Positions 35,556 through 45,333 of a DNA stretch of 64,000 bases are shown one piece after another; within the stretch, counting starts at the first letter, position 1; the number at the start of each line of letters is the position of its first letter. The notes beneath the pieces were generated by a model that saw nothing but the letters and a program-made list of their open reading frames with translations, ran no database searches and was not told the origin of the DNA. The position numbers and the translations under genes were made by a program. Source of the DNA: CAWCDJ01 sp963836015 (GTDB lineage: Bacteria; Acidobacteriota; Terriglobia; Bryobacterales; Bryobacteraceae); NCBI GenBank assembly GCA_963836015.1, contig CAWIIF010000015.1:1426001-1490000 (forward strand), read 5' to 3'.

Positions 35556-35942
35556 TCAGAAAACCAGTGGCGAAGCTGAAGCCGACCGCGACAAGGGCGC
35601 CGGCTCCTCCTCGTCGGCGACGTAGAGAAGGCGAACCAGACGGGCGGCGAGATCCGACGGGCAGATGCAGTCGGCTTCCGTCACCTCGGGGGCCGGATCG
35701 CGATCCCACGCGTAGGTCACCTGGACCGGTTCGCACTCGTCAGTGACCCAGGTGCCGTTCACCAGGCGCAGTTCGGTCACGTCTTCGCAGTCCTCTATCG
35801 CCACCCGGAGCAAATCCTTCGTGCGCGAAAGCAGGACGCTCTCTTTGGTTAACCCACTGGCGTATCGGATCGTCAACTCGTTTCCCTTCTGGCGTCCATC
35901 ATGGCGGAAGATCGGTTCCCGCGCAAGTGACTGGTGTACCAT
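35556..35942 (-). CDS. Uncharacterised 128-residue protein
   Basis: No family recognised. It has no signal peptide. Visible features: a middle region with two acidic/cysteine segments (VAIEDCEDVTELRLVNGTWV, EADCICPSDLAARLVRLLYV), suggestive of a small beta-alpha domain, and a Ser/Ala-rich C-terminal tail. The ATG at 35942 has no strong ribosome-binding site; AGAGG lies too far upstream. It stands alone between the HAF gene (convergent) and the monooxygenase-like gene. Coding confidence is moderate. Confidence 0.55.
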   Translation of the reverse strand: MVHQSLAREPIFRHDGRQKGNELTIRYASGLTKESVLLSRTKDLLRVAIEDCEDVTELRLVNGTWVTDECEPVQVTYAWDRDPAPEVTEADCICPSDLAARLVRLLYVADEEEPAPLSRSASASPLVF

Positions 35943-36011
35943 GACTTAATTAGGCGAAAGTACCTCTGCTACCTTAACCAAAGTTATTAAACCCGGGAAC
36001 AGTACTAGCCC

Positions 36012-37289
36012 TCATCGGCGACGGTACAGGGAGCCCCCGAGTTGGCGAATCATCTTGCCCCATAGCGTGTCCGCGAGCTCGTCCGCATCATCGTTGTCGG
36101 CCGGTGCCACCTCGATATGCAGTCCTGCCATCTCATCGGTACTAGAGGGTCCCCAGAGTACCCGCTGGGGCGGATGGTGGGGATTTCTAGGGTTGTTTGA
36201 GGAATTATCGTAGGTGAATTCCATCCGCAGGTCGGTTCCAGCCGGCAACCGGATGGGGCGCGGGTAGGTGTAAAGCTGCTGCCAGTCGAAATTCCAGTCG
36301 GGGATCTGGATGAGAGTGCGCCGCGTCCCGTCGGGAAGCACGGCATAGCCGTACATCTCTTTACAGACGTAGTGCGCGTGAGGGTTGATGGCAAAGACGT
36401 CGACGTCCACCGGGAGGGTGAAGTGGTCGGTGACCCGGTAGGCCCGGTCGCCTGGGGGAATGTCGATGTGATTCGAGCCGAGCGGGACGTCCATCAGGTA
36501 GCGCTGCGGTTTTTGCGGCGTGAAGTAGAGCGCCAGGCTGGTGCGGTCCGTCTCCGGTTTGCCGGTAGGATGATAGTGGACCTGCAGGACCAGGTCGGCA
36601 TTCGCCTCGAGCAGGACCGGAATGCCGTCCGGCATGCGCAGCGGAACGGAGCCCGGAGTCCAGCCGCCCAACCCCCGCGCGGGCAGAAATCCGGGAGTCC
36701 CGAAGCAGGGATAGCCCGCCCCCGAATCGCGCTTGCGGGCGGTGCCGGTGATGTCCTGAAAGAGCAGGGCGTGGTGCACCACTTTCGGGTTGCCGGGCTG
36801 CATGTCGAGTGCGCGCACCCAGTGGTTGGCATGTTCGGGGGACGGGATGACGAAACATTCGTACAGGTCGGGACCGTCCGCGGGGACCTGGAATGTAGTG
36901 CGCATTCCGGCTTCGAGATCGGGCTTACCCAGCTGCCAGCCCTGCCTGAAGTGGGGAACCGGGGGAGTTTCGGCGGGATTGCCGCGCGGAGCGCCGGCGG
37001 CGGCCCATCGCGCCAGGGTCTCGATCTGGGCCGCCGAGAGCTTCCGTTCGTGCTCGAAGTGCGGGCCGGAGGGCAGCCACGGCGGCATGTAGCGTTTCCG
37101 GGTGACGGTGGCGATGAGTCCGGCGCGTTTTGCGGCGTCCTGGTAGGTCAGCAAGCTGAAAGGAGCCACCGCGCCGGGGTGATGGCAGGACGCGCAGTGG
37201 TGGTAGAGGACGGGCGCGACGTCATGCGAATAGGTGGGGGGCGGTACGCTACCCGCCCAGAACAACGCCAGCAACCCGAGGAGAACCAC
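36012..37289 (-). CDS. Cytochrome c/copper type II monooxygenase-like exported protein
   Basis: A 425-residue protein with a GTG start at 37289 and a short hydrophobic N-terminus. Residues of about 20-105 resemble a cytochrome c-like domain with a haem site (CASCHH, then RYMPPW as likely methionine ligand). The rest matches copper type II ascorbate-dependent monooxygenase folds: VVHHALLF, LVLQVHYHP and NPHAHYVCKEM offer histidine ligands for the two copper sites. Known relatives (PHM/DBM) hydroxylate C-H bonds; bacterial members are poorly characterised. It starts 16 bases after the ADOP permease stop and is likely co-transcribed with it. Confidence 0.85.
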   Translation of the reverse strand: MVLLGLLALFWAGSVPPPTYSHDVAPVLYHHCASCHHPGAVAPFSLLTYQDAAKRAGLIATVTRKRYMPPWLPSGPHFEHERKLSAAQIETLARWAAAGAPRGNPAETPPVPHFRQGWQLGKPDLEAGMRTTFQVPADGPDLYECFVIPSPEHANHWVRALDMQPGNPKVVHHALLFQDITGTARKRDSGAGYPCFGTPGFLPARGLGGWTPGSVPLRMPDGIPVLLEANADLVLQVHYHPTGKPETDRTSLALYFTPQKPQRYLMDVPLGSNHIDIPPGDRAYRVTDHFTLPVDVDVFAINPHAHYVCKEMYGYAVLPDGTRRTLIQIPDWNFDWQQLYTYPRPIRLPAGTDLRMEFTYDNSSNNPRNPHHPPQRVLWGPSSTDEMAGLHIEVAPADNDDADELADTLWGKMIRQLGGSLYRRR

Positions 37290-37305
37290 AAACTCTATTA
37301 TGCGG

Positions 37306-39837
37306 TCATTCGTGGCGCAGCGCGGTCATGGGCTCGACCCGGCTCGCCCGGCGGGCCGGCAAAGCGGCCGCCAGCAGTGCGACGGTCAGCATGGCGGCAG
37401 CGGCCAGGATGATCGATAGCGGATCGCGCGGCGCCACTCCGTAGAGCAGCCCGGCGACCAGGCGGGTGACCGCCAGCGCTGCCGCCAGCCCGATCGCCAT
37501 GCCCGCGAGAACCGGCTTGAGGCTTTCGCGCACGATCAAGCCGACCACTTCGCCGCGCCTTGCGCCCAGCGCCAGGCGGATCCCGACCTCGCGGGTCCGC
37601 TGCGTCACCGCGTAGGCCATCACGCCGTAAAGCCCGACTGAAGCCAGGCCGAGGGCGATCAGTCCGAAGAAGCCCGACAGGAAGGCGATCATCCGCTCGC
37701 GCGAGAGAGCGCGATTGAAATCGTCTTCGAGGGTGCCGGTCCGCAGCACCGGGACGTTCGGGTCGATCGCGCGGACCTCGCGGCGCAGCGCGGCAGTGAC
37801 CGCGCCCGCGTCCCCGGCCGTCGTCCGCAGTTCCAGAAAGCGCGCTTCCGCGCCGTTGCTCCAGCTCGGAATGTAGAACGTGCCCTCGCGGTCGGTCGCC
37901 TTGATTTGCATGTAGTGCGCGTCTTTTACCACGCCGACGATTTCAAGCGCTCCCGCGGCGGAATAACGGTCCCGGTAGCTCAGGTGGCGCCCCACGGGAT
38001 TCGCGCCGGCGAAGAACCGCCGGGCCATCTGCTCATCGATGATGCAGACGTGGGAGGCATTGGCGGGGCCTTCGCTGGTGCCCCCGCTGGAGCGCCCGAT
38101 GGCCGCCATCATACTCTCGCCGGGAGTAATCGCGGGCTCGTCTTCCGGGCGGAAGTCGCGGCCCAGCAGCATCGGAATCCCGAGGGTGGTGAAGTAGCCG
38201 TGGGTCACTGGGTTTACGAGTGCCACCATGTGCTCGCCCGGTTTGGCCTGGTAGCCTTCGGCCGAGAAACTGTACGCCAGGGAGTACATGCCCATCGGAG
38301 TCATCGTCGACAACCCGGCCGACCGCACACCCGGCAGGCGGCCGGCGCGCTCCAGCAGTTCGTCGTAGAATGCCCGCAGCCGTTGGCCCCGGTATCCGAG
38401 ATTGGTGGGGTCGACATCGGCCACCAGGATGTTCTCGCGCTGGAAACCGACATCCACGTTTTCAAGGTTCCGCAGCGTACGGATGAAGAGGCTCGCGCCT
38501 ACCAGCAGCGCCAGCGAGAGCGCCACCTGTCCGGCGACCAGCCCCTTGGCGAGCATCATCCGCGACGTGCTTTGCCCGGCCGCGCCGCCGTCTTTGATGC
38601 TCTCCGCCAGGCTGAGGCGCGTGGCCCGGAATGCCGGCGCCAGCCCGAACAGGATGCCGGTCAGCAGGGTGACCCCGGCAGAAAATACCAGCACCTTCCA
38701 ACTCGGCGAAAAATGCAAGCCGGAGCTGAGGATGCTGGCCCTCGCCATGGCGGAAACGCCCCACCAGGCGCACAGCACGCCCAGTGCTCCGCCGGCCGCC
38801 GACAGCGCAAGGCTCTCCACCAGAAGCTGCCGGATCAGCCGGCCGCGTGTCGCGCCGATGGCCAGCCGCACCGCGATTTCCCGGCGGCGTCCGCTGGCCC
38901 GCGAAAGCAGCAGGTTGGCCACATTGGCGCAGGCAATCAGCAGCACCAGGCTGGTGGCGATGGCCAGGACGCGCAGCGGGTCTGTCATTTCCTTGCGGCT
39001 GCTGGAAGGATCGGCCGCACCCGGCGCCAGCGTGATCTGCTGCTCGCGAAACTTGCGGCGCCGGCCGCCCGCCTTCACGGCGGCGTCGTTGACCGCCTCG
39101 GCCGCTTGCGGCCACAGCACCTGCATGGCGGCCTGCGCCCTGCCGGCCGGCACCCCCGGCTTGAGCCGCGCCATAGTCGTCAGCCAGAACATGCTGGGAG
39201 TGTTCCATGCACGGGTGGCGGCGGGGTTGACCACCGGGAACATGGTGAGCGGAATAAACGCGTCCGCCTCCTGGCCGTTATAGATTCCTGTGAAGCCCTT
39301 TTCGGTGATGCCTGCGATGCGGAGGGGGAACCCGTTCACCGCCAGGCTCCGGCCGATCACATTGAGATCTCCGGCAAACCGCCGCTGCCAGTATGAGTAG
39401 GAAAGAATCGCAACCGGCGAAGCGCCGGGACCGGTGTCGTCGGAAGGCGCGATCACACGGCCGGCGGCGGCGCCGATCCCCAACGCAGGGAAATAGCTGC
39501 CGCTCACATAGTGCACGTGGCCGACCTCGACCGACGGCGCTCCTTGCGGCCGCAGGCCCACCGGGAGATTGCGGCTGCTGGCGAAGACCGCCGAAAAGAC
39601 CTGGTTGCGGTCGCGGTACTCGCGATAAAACGGGTAAGCATCGCTATAACCGCCTTGGATCCGGACCAGTTGATCCGGGGCGCGCGCCGGTACGGACCAC
39701 AGCAGAAGTTGATCCACCAGGCTGAAGATTGCGGTATTGGCCCCAATGCCGAGCGCCAGGGAAGCCACCGCGATCGCGGTGAACCCCGGTTTGAGCCGCA
39801 TCGAGCGTAGCGCGTAGCGCAGGTCGCCGCCGGTCAT
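37306..39837 (-). CDS. ABC transporter permease, acidobacterial ADOP (MacB/FtsX) family
   Basis: An 843-residue membrane protein with duplicated MacB-PCD/FtsX units. The N-terminus has the ADOP signature (DLRYALRSMRLKPGFTAIAV, LALGIGANTAIFSLVDQLLL), then a periplasmic domain, three membrane helices (LVLLIACANVANLLLSRASG), a second periplasmic domain, and a final FtsX helix set (TQRTREVGIRLALGARRGEV, MIAFLSGFFGLIALGLASVG). Roles proposed for MacB-like permeases include export of peptides and lipoproteins; ADOP members are greatly expanded in Acidobacteria. No ATPase gene is adjacent. Confidence 0.95.
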   Translation of the reverse strand: MTGGDLRYALRSMRLKPGFTAIAVASLALGIGANTAIFSLVDQLLLWSVPARAPDQLVRIQGGYSDAYPFYREYRDRNQVFSAVFASSRNLPVGLRPQGAPSVEVGHVHYVSGSYFPALGIGAAAGRVIAPSDDTGPGASPVAILSYSYWQRRFAGDLNVIGRSLAVNGFPLRIAGITEKGFTGIYNGQEADAFIPLTMFPVVNPAATRAWNTPSMFWLTTMARLKPGVPAGRAQAAMQVLWPQAAEAVNDAAVKAGGRRRKFREQQITLAPGAADPSSSRKEMTDPLRVLAIATSLVLLIACANVANLLLSRASGRRREIAVRLAIGATRGRLIRQLLVESLALSAAGGALGVLCAWWGVSAMARASILSSGLHFSPSWKVLVFSAGVTLLTGILFGLAPAFRATRLSLAESIKDGGAAGQSTSRMMLAKGLVAGQVALSLALLVGASLFIRTLRNLENVDVGFQRENILVADVDPTNLGYRGQRLRAFYDELLERAGRLPGVRSAGLSTMTPMGMYSLAYSFSAEGYQAKPGEHMVALVNPVTHGYFTTLGIPMLLGRDFRPEDEPAITPGESMMAAIGRSSGGTSEGPANASHVCIIDEQMARRFFAGANPVGRHLSYRDRYSAAGALEIVGVVKDAHYMQIKATDREGTFYIPSWSNGAEARFLELRTTAGDAGAVTAALRREVRAIDPNVPVLRTGTLEDDFNRALSRERMIAFLSGFFGLIALGLASVGLYGVMAYAVTQRTREVGIRLALGARRGEVVGLIVRESLKPVLAGMAIGLAAALAVTRLVAGLLYGVAPRDPLSIILAAAAMLTVALLAAALPARRASRVEPMTALRHE

Positions 39838-39900
39838 ATTCCTTATGGGTAGCGCAATGGCGTGCGCCGGGCAAGGCCGTTAGGCGCGATAATCGAAGCC

Positions 39901-41482
39901 ATGCTGAAACGCCTGCTACCGTTTGCCATGCTTGCCGCCGGGCCCGCATGGTCCGCGACCTGTTCGACCGAAGCGCTCGCCGCCTTCAAGGTTCCTCACA
40001 TGCAGATTGAATCTGCCGCGACGGCGGCGGCGTCCTGCCAGGTCCGCGGCACCGTCACCACCACGGGCGAAGGCGCGCCCGACGGGTCGGCGCAGTTCGA
40101 AGTCCGCATGCCCGAGAACTGGAACGGCAAGTTTCTGTTCTACGGAGTGGGCGGCCTCGCGGGGTCGCTTCCATCGAATCCCGACGGCCTCAACGCGGTG
40201 AGCCGCGGGTATGCCATCGCCATCACCGACGCCGGCCATGAGGCCTCCGGAACCGATGCCCGTTGGGCGGTCACTGCCGAGGGCAAGCCGGACGAGGCCA
40301 AGATCGCGGATTACTATTTCCGCGCGGCGCACGACGTGGCCGTGGCGGCCAAGGAGCTGGTTCGCAAGCACTACGCCGGCGACATCCGCCAGGCGTACTT
40401 TGCCGGATGCTCGAACGGCGGGCGCATGGCCCTCATGGAAGCGCAGCGCTATCCGGACGACTACGACGGCATCATCGCGGGCGCGCCCTTCATGAGCGTC
40501 CACGCCATCATGACCCCGCTCCGCGCGATGAAGGGACTGACCGAAGCGGGATACATTCCGCCGAAGCTGTGGCCGGCCATCGACGCCGCCATGAACGCCA
40601 GTTGCGATGCCGTCGACGGCGTGAAGGACGGGTTGATCCAGAATCCCGGCAAATGCTCCTTCGATCCGGCGTCGATGGTGTGCAAGGGGACTGCTTCGGA
40701 CCAGTGCCTTACATCCGAGCAGGCCGAAACGCTGAAGCGCTACATGGGGGCGGTCCGCGACCGGCGCGGGCGATTGGTGCAGCCCGGCCTCTCGATCACC
40801 GATGGGGACGGCCGCGGCGGGATGATTGCGTGGAATACCGGCGCGGTTCCGCCCGACTTCCACAATCCCGAGCGCTGGGCTGCCAACGCTCCCGCCGGCT
40901 GGCTGTTCGCCAACCACATCACGCAGAGACCTGGTGGAGCGGAATCCGAAATTCGAGGCGCTGACCTTCGATATCAGCGCGGATGGCGTGATCGGTGACG
41001 CGGCGCTGAAGCTCTTCGACGAACGCACCGGCGCGGCCAATGCCGACGACCCGTCGCATATCCTGCCGTTCATCCGGAAGGGCAAGAAGCTGCTGATGTA
41101 CCACGGCTTCAGCGACCCGGCCCTGACGCCCTACCGCAGCATCCTTTATTACGAGAAGCTGGCGGACCTGATGAAAGGCTACGATGCCCTCCAGAAAAAC
41201 GTGCGCTTGTTCATGGTGCCCGGCATGCAGCATTGCGGCGGCGGTCCGGGCCCGAACGTGTTCGACACGCTCACGCCGCTCGACGAGTGGGTGACCGGCG
41301 GCGTCGCGCCGGACCAGATCGAGGCCAGAAACTCGGAGCGGCGCATGCCGCTCTGCAAGTTCCCCGAGATGGCCAGGTATAAGGGCACCGGCGACGTTAA
41401 AGACGCCGGCAACTGGAGCTGCGCCGCGACGCCCTCGTTGACCGGGACCGGCCCCAACGGTCTCGCCGCCGGCCTTAGGTAG
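39901..41482 (+). CDS. Tannase/feruloyl esterase family protein, with +1 frame disruption
   Basis: Starts at the ATG at 39901 with a signal peptide (MLKRLLPFAMLAAGPAWSA). It is a serine esterase of the tannase/feruloyl esterase family that cleaves ester bonds of plant phenolics outside the cytoplasm: AVAAKELVRKHYAGDIRQAY, nucleophile in FAGCSNGGRMALMEAQRYPD, disulfide-type cysteines, Asp in MYHGFSDPALTPYRS and His in MVPGMQHCGGGPG. The frame breaks near 40921-40927: the first frame runs on to 40998, whereas the family sequence (DLVERNPKFEALTFDISAD) continues in the next frame to 41482. One extra base explains it; the length is 3n+1. Confidence 0.88.
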
Positions 41483-41574
41483 TCCCTACGCGTTGATTTT
41501 CTGTGTTTTTCCGGCAGGATTCCCTCCGTGCCAACATTGATGAGACAGTTCTCCCGGTCATAATTACTGAGCGG

Positions 41575-41629
41575 CCTTCACCGCCAAGTACAAGCTGGGC
41601 ATCCTGGCCGAGGCCGAAGGCGCACAAAC
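41575..41629 (+). pseudogene. Vestige of a transposase N-terminus (IS3/IS66-like)
   Basis: One frame reads AFTAKYKLGILAEAEGAQTR, very like the N-terminus of IS3-type orfA transposases (RRxFTxxYKLxILxEA). A TGA immediately precedes it and the similarity ends at the hairpin at 41630, so only about 20 residues remain. It lies in the gap between the convergent tannase and pyrC genes. No inverted repeats or target duplications were found. Confidence 0.4.
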
Positions 41630-41642
41630 GCGCCGAAGGCGC
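41630..41642. repeat. GCGCC hairpin abutting pyrC stop
   Basis: Stem GCGCC/GGCGC with a GAA loop, touching the pyrC stop codon (41642-41644). The same hairpin occurs at 48481-48493 and a longer version at 59539-59553. Candidate terminator or repeat element. Confidence 0.5.
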
Positions 41643-42920
41643 TACCCTCTCCGCCAAACCACTTCGCCGTTCACCACCGTGGCCACCGCTCCGCCGCGGA
41701 ACGTCCGCCCGTCGAATGGCGAATTCCTGCTCCGCGAGGGCGACTGGTTCACGTCGTACGTCCACTCGACCTCCGTGCTGAACACCGTCACGTCTCCCGG
41801 CGCGCCCGGCGCCAGCGTGCCGCGCCCCAGCCGCATGACTCCTTCCGGCCCCGTCGTGAACAGCTCCACCAGGCGCTGCAGCGAGATCTTCCCCGGCCGC
41901 ACCAGCTCTTCGATGCGCCAGCCCCACAGCCGTCTCGAACCCGATGATCCCGAACGGGCAGCGCTCGAACTCCTGCATCTTTTCGCTGCCCGGGTGGGGA
42001 GCGTGGTCCGTGGCGATCGCGCTGATCGTGCCCGCCGCGATCCCGTCCACCACCGCGCCCAGGTCGCACTCCGAGCGCAGCGGCGGTTTCATCTTGTAGT
42101 TGCTGTCGTAGGGCGGCATCTCGCGGTCGGTCAGCGCGAAGTGGTGCGGCGTCGCCTCGCACGTCACCGCCAGGCCCGCCCGCCGCGCGTGCTCCACCAT
42201 CGCCACCGCGTTGCGCGTCGAGATGTGCGCCACGTGGTACCGCGCCCCCGTCAACTGCGCCAGAATCAGGTCGCGCGCCACCATCACGTCTTCCGATGCC
42301 GCCGGAATCCCGCGCAGCCCCCAGCGCACCGACTGCGCCCCTTCGTGCATATCGCCGCCCGCGCTCAGATTCAGATCTTCGCAGTGCTGGATGATCGGCA
42401 GATCGTACGACCGCGCGAACTCCATCGCCCGCCGCATCACCCGCGCGTTCATCACCGGCTTCCCGTCGTCCGAGATCGCCACCGCCCCCGCCGCCTTCAT
42501 CGCCCCGATGGCCGCCAGTTCCTCGCCCGCGCTGCCCTTGGTGATGGCCCCGATCGGGTACACGTTCACCACCGCCTTGCGCCGCGCCTTCTCCACGATG
42601 TAGCTGGTCACCGTTGCGCTGTCGTTGATCGGCTTCGTATTCGGCATGCAGCACACCGACGTGAACCCGCCCGCCGCCGCCGCCCGCGACCCGCTCTCGA
42701 TCGTCTCGGCATGCTCGAACCCCGGCTCCCGCAGATGCACGTGCATGTCGATGAACCCCGGCGCCACGATCATCCCCGTAGCGTCGAACACCTCGGCCTT
42801 GGGCGACGACAGGTTCGGCGCCACCCCCGCGATCCGCCCCTCTACGATCAGCACGTCCGCCACGCGGTCCGTGTTCGATGCGGGGTCGATCACCCTTCCG
42901 TTCTTGATGACGATCGCCAT
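41642..42920 (-). CDS. pyrC: Dihydroorotase, with +1 frame disruption
   Basis: Class I dihydroorotase of pyrimidine synthesis, converting carbamoyl aspartate to dihydroorotate. ATG at 42920, three bases after the pyrB stop. Motifs: zinc ligands in DMHVHLREPG, GGFTSVCCMPNT, HCEDLNL, HISTRNAV, TCEATPHHF and ATDHAPH. The frame breaks near 41913-41919: after FGIIGFETAVGLA the expected tail (IEELVRPGKISLQRLVELF through to EVVWRRG) lies one base out of phase and ends at 41642. The uncorrected frame reads unrelated sequence to 41475. One extra base accounts for it. Because this pathway gene is usually essential, an assembly insertion is likely. Confidence 0.9.
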
Positions 42921-42923
42921 GGC

Positions 42924-43832
42924 CTATCCAATCACCTTCTCGAGCACCGCCATCCGCACCGCGATGCCGTTCTCCACCTGGTTCAGGATCACCGAGCGCT
43001 GGAAATCCGCCACCTCGCTCGACAGCTCGCGCCCGCGGTTGATCGGCCCCGGATGCATCACGATCGCGTCCGGCTTGGCCAGGTCCATGTGCTCCAGCCG
43101 CAGCCCGTAGAACTGGAAATACTCGCTCGCCGGAAACGACGCCTCGTGCTGCCGCTCCAGTTGCACGCGCAGCATCATGATCACGTCCGCGTCGCGGATC
43201 GCCTCCCGGATATCCGTCGTCAGCCGCACCCCCGGCGCCAGTTGCGCCAGTTCCTGCGGCAGCAGCGAGGCCGGCCCGCACAGCACGATGTCCACGCCGA
43301 ATTTCGCCAGCAGGTGAACGTTCGACCGCGCCACGCGGCTGTGCGCGATGTCCCCGATGATCGCCACGCGCAGCCCTTCGAGCGATTCACGGCGGTCCAG
43401 AATCGTCCGCGCGTCCAGCAGCGCCTGCGTGGGATGTTCGTGCGTCCCATCCCCCGCGTTGATGATCGGCGTTTCCAGATGCCGCGCCAGGAAATGCGGA
43501 GCGCCCGACGCCGAGTGCCGCATCACGATCGCGTCCGGCCGCATCGCGGCCAGCGTGTTCAACGTGTCCACCAGCGATTCGCCCTTGGTGACGCTGGACC
43601 CGGAGGCGGTGATCGACACCGCGTCCGCGCCCATCCGCTTGGCGGCGATTTCGAAGCTGGTGCGGGTGCGCGTGGAAGCTTCGTAAAACAGGTTCACGAT
43701 CATCTTCCCGCGAAGCGTGTCCAGTTTTTTCAACGACTGGCTCTGTAGCGGCTGAAAGTCCTTGGCCCGCGCCAGGATGGCTTCGATCTCGGCGCGGTCC
43801 AGCTCTTCGATTCCGAGCAGTCCGGCGGGCAT
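42924..43832 (-). CDS. pyrB: Aspartate carbamoyltransferase catalytic subunit
   Basis: A 302-residue enzyme that forms carbamoyl aspartate, the committed step of pyrimidine synthesis. Carbamoyl-phosphate loop EASTRTRTSFEIAAKRMGA, SSVTKGESLVDTLNTL, DGTHEHPTQALLDA, and the aspartate-binding MLRVQLERQ and MHPGPINRG segments are all intact. It lies six bases after pyrR and three before pyrC, so the three genes form one operon. No pyrI regulatory subunit is nearby, as expected for PyrR-controlled operons. Confidence 0.97.
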   Translation of the reverse strand: MPAGLLGIEELDRAEIEAILARAKDFQPLQSQSLKKLDTLRGKMIVNLFYEASTRTRTSFEIAAKRMGADAVSITASGSSVTKGESLVDTLNTLAAMRPDAIVMRHSASGAPHFLARHLETPIINAGDGTHEHPTQALLDARTILDRRESLEGLRVAIIGDIAHSRVARSNVHLLAKFGVDIVLCGPASLLPQELAQLAPGVRLTTDIREAIRDADVIMMLRVQLERQHEASFPASEYFQFYGLRLEHMDLAKPDAIVMHPGPINRGRELSSEVADFQRSVILNQVENGIAVRMAVLEKVIG

Positions 43833-43838
43833 GTCAGT

Positions 43839-44405
43839 TTATGCGGTTTCGCTTGCGGCCGTTCGTTCCACCAGGAGAACTTTTTCGATTCCGTCGATCT
43901 CCTGGAACTTCACTTCGATGATTTCCAGATCCGTGGTCTGCACCTTGCGCCCGATGAAGCGCGCCTCGATCGGCAGCTCGCGGTGCCCGCGGTCGATCAG
44001 CACCAGCAGTTGCACCCGCGCCGGCCGCCCGTGATCGAACAGCGCATCCAGCGCCGCCCGGATCGTCCGCCCCGTGTACAGCACATCGTCCATCAGGATG
44101 ATGTCTTTCCCGGCGACGTCGAACTGGATATCGGTGCTGCTCACCACCGGCTTGATATCGACCGTGCTCAGGTCGTCGCGGTAGAGATTGATGTCCAGGA
44201 TCCCCACCGGAATCTTCCGGTTCTCGAGCGACTCGATCTTCGTTGCCAGCCGCAGCGCCAGCGGCACCCCGCGCCGCCGTATACCGATGAACGCGAGCTG
44301 ATCGAGGTCTTTCGTCTTCTCCAAAATCTCGTGGGCCAGGCGGACCAGCGTCCGGTCGATCTCGGACGCGCTCATGAGTTGAGCCTTTTCGCGCGTGAGG
44401 TTCAT
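43839..44405 (-). CDS. pyrR: Bifunctional PyrR: pyr operon regulator and uracil phosphoribosyltransferase
   Basis: A 188-residue phosphoribosyltransferase-fold protein. The PRPP-binding motif is ILMDDVLYTGRTIRAALDAL; the RNA-binding family features FIGIRRRGVPLALRLA and GILDINLYRDDL are present. In Gram-positives PyrR binds UMP and attenuates transcription of pyr genes through an mRNA hairpin. Here it is the first gene of pyrR-pyrB-pyrC. The short leader (44406-44462) contains the dispersed hairpin repeat but no PyrR-binding loop that I can recognise. Confidence 0.95.
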   Translation of the reverse strand: MNLTREKAQLMSASEIDRTLVRLAHEILEKTKDLDQLAFIGIRRRGVPLALRLATKIESLENRKIPVGILDINLYRDDLSTVDIKPVVSSTDIQFDVAGKDIILMDDVLYTGRTIRAALDALFDHGRPARVQLLVLIDRGHRELPIEARFIGRKVQTTDLEIIEVKFQEIDGIEKVLLVERTAASETA

Positions 44406-44440
44406 ATCGCTCCGACTGTTCAGGTTAGCATGCCCCCGTA

Positions 44441-44462
44441 GGATAGGCCTCCCGGCCTGTCC
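44441..44462. repeat. Dispersed intergenic hairpin, copy 1
   Basis: Arms GGATAGGCC and GGCCTGTCC flank a TCCC loop (9-bp stem with one T-G pair). Compared with other copies, an A-T pair replaces G-C at the third position of the arm, a compensatory change. Copies 2-4 are at 45334, 48458 and 59515. Confidence 0.7.
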
Positions 44463-44544
44463 AAGCCGCGCGCAGCTCGGCCGCCTCCTATAAAAGATAA
44501 AAAGCTCCTATGATACTGTTGATGATCGCAGAAAAGGAGAGAGT

Positions 44545-45324
44545 ATGACCGGCTTTGTGGTCAAGTTGGCTCCCAACCCCGTGCCGTCGCTGCAGGACGG
44601 CACCCTCGCTAACGGCGCGACATATCTTGCCGGAGGATTGGTGCCAGGATCCTGGGCCCAGGTTAAGGGCACCAGCCTCGGCTCCACTACGCGCGTTTGG
44701 ACCGGCGCGGATTTCACGGGCCTCGGCAACAGCCTCCCCACCAACCTGAGCGGCGTTCAGGTGAACGTCAATAACCAGCCTGCCGCCGTGTATTACATCA
44801 GCCCGACGCAGGTCAGCTTCCAGGTGCCGGAGGGAATCTCGGGCGCGGCCACCGTGCAGGTAATCGTCAACGGCCATGCGAGCAATACCGTCACCGCCGC
44901 AGCCGCCCCCAACTCGCCCGGCATTTTCCCCGTAACCGTGAACGGAACCAACTACGCCGCCGGAGTCTTCCTGGATGGCAAACTCCTCGGCGATCCGGCG
45001 AATGGAGCCGCATTCCGCAGCGCGGCGCCCGGCGATGCGGTGCAACTCTACGCCACCGGGTTGGCTCCATCGCCCGCCGGCACTCTGATCTCCACGACAT
45101 TGTTGGACGGCGTGACCGTGACGATCGGCACGGTCACGATTCCGGCGACCGCCGCGGCGCTGGTGACGGTGGGAGAATTCCAAATCAACTTCACCCTGCC
45201 GCAAAGTTTTGCCTCCGCGCCGCCGGGCCTATACCCCATCTCGATTTCCATCGCCGGGGTTACCTCGCCCGCCAGTATCGGTTCCTCGCCGCCCGGCCCG
45301 GTCGTGATTCCCATCCGCCACTGA
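44545..45324 (+). CDS. Stand-alone TIGR03437 (Solibacter C-terminal domain) protein
   Basis: A 259-residue protein with an AAAAGGAGAGAGT ribosome-binding region. Almost the whole length is the TIGR03437 domain, usually the C-terminus of large exported acidobacterial proteins: NGATYLAGGLVPGSWAQVKG, LSGVQVNVNNQPAAVYYISP, QVSFQVPEGISG, SPGIFPVTVNGTN, AVQLYATGLAPSPAG, EFQINFTLP. Here it lacks both the long N-terminal part and a signal peptide. It may be a truncated copy or a cytosolic derivative. Function of the domain is unknown. Confidence 0.85.
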   Translation: MTGFVVKLAPNPVPSLQDGTLANGATYLAGGLVPGSWAQVKGTSLGSTTRVWTGADFTGLGNSLPTNLSGVQVNVNNQPAAVYYISPTQVSFQVPEGISGAATVQVIVNGHASNTVTAAAAPNSPGIFPVTVNGTNYAAGVFLDGKLLGDPANGAAFRSAAPGDAVQLYATGLAPSPAGTLISTTLLDGVTVTIGTVTIPATAAALVTVGEFQINFTLPQSFASAPPGLYPISISIAGVTSPASIGSSPPGPVVIPIRH

Positions 45325-45333
45325 GCGAATGTG

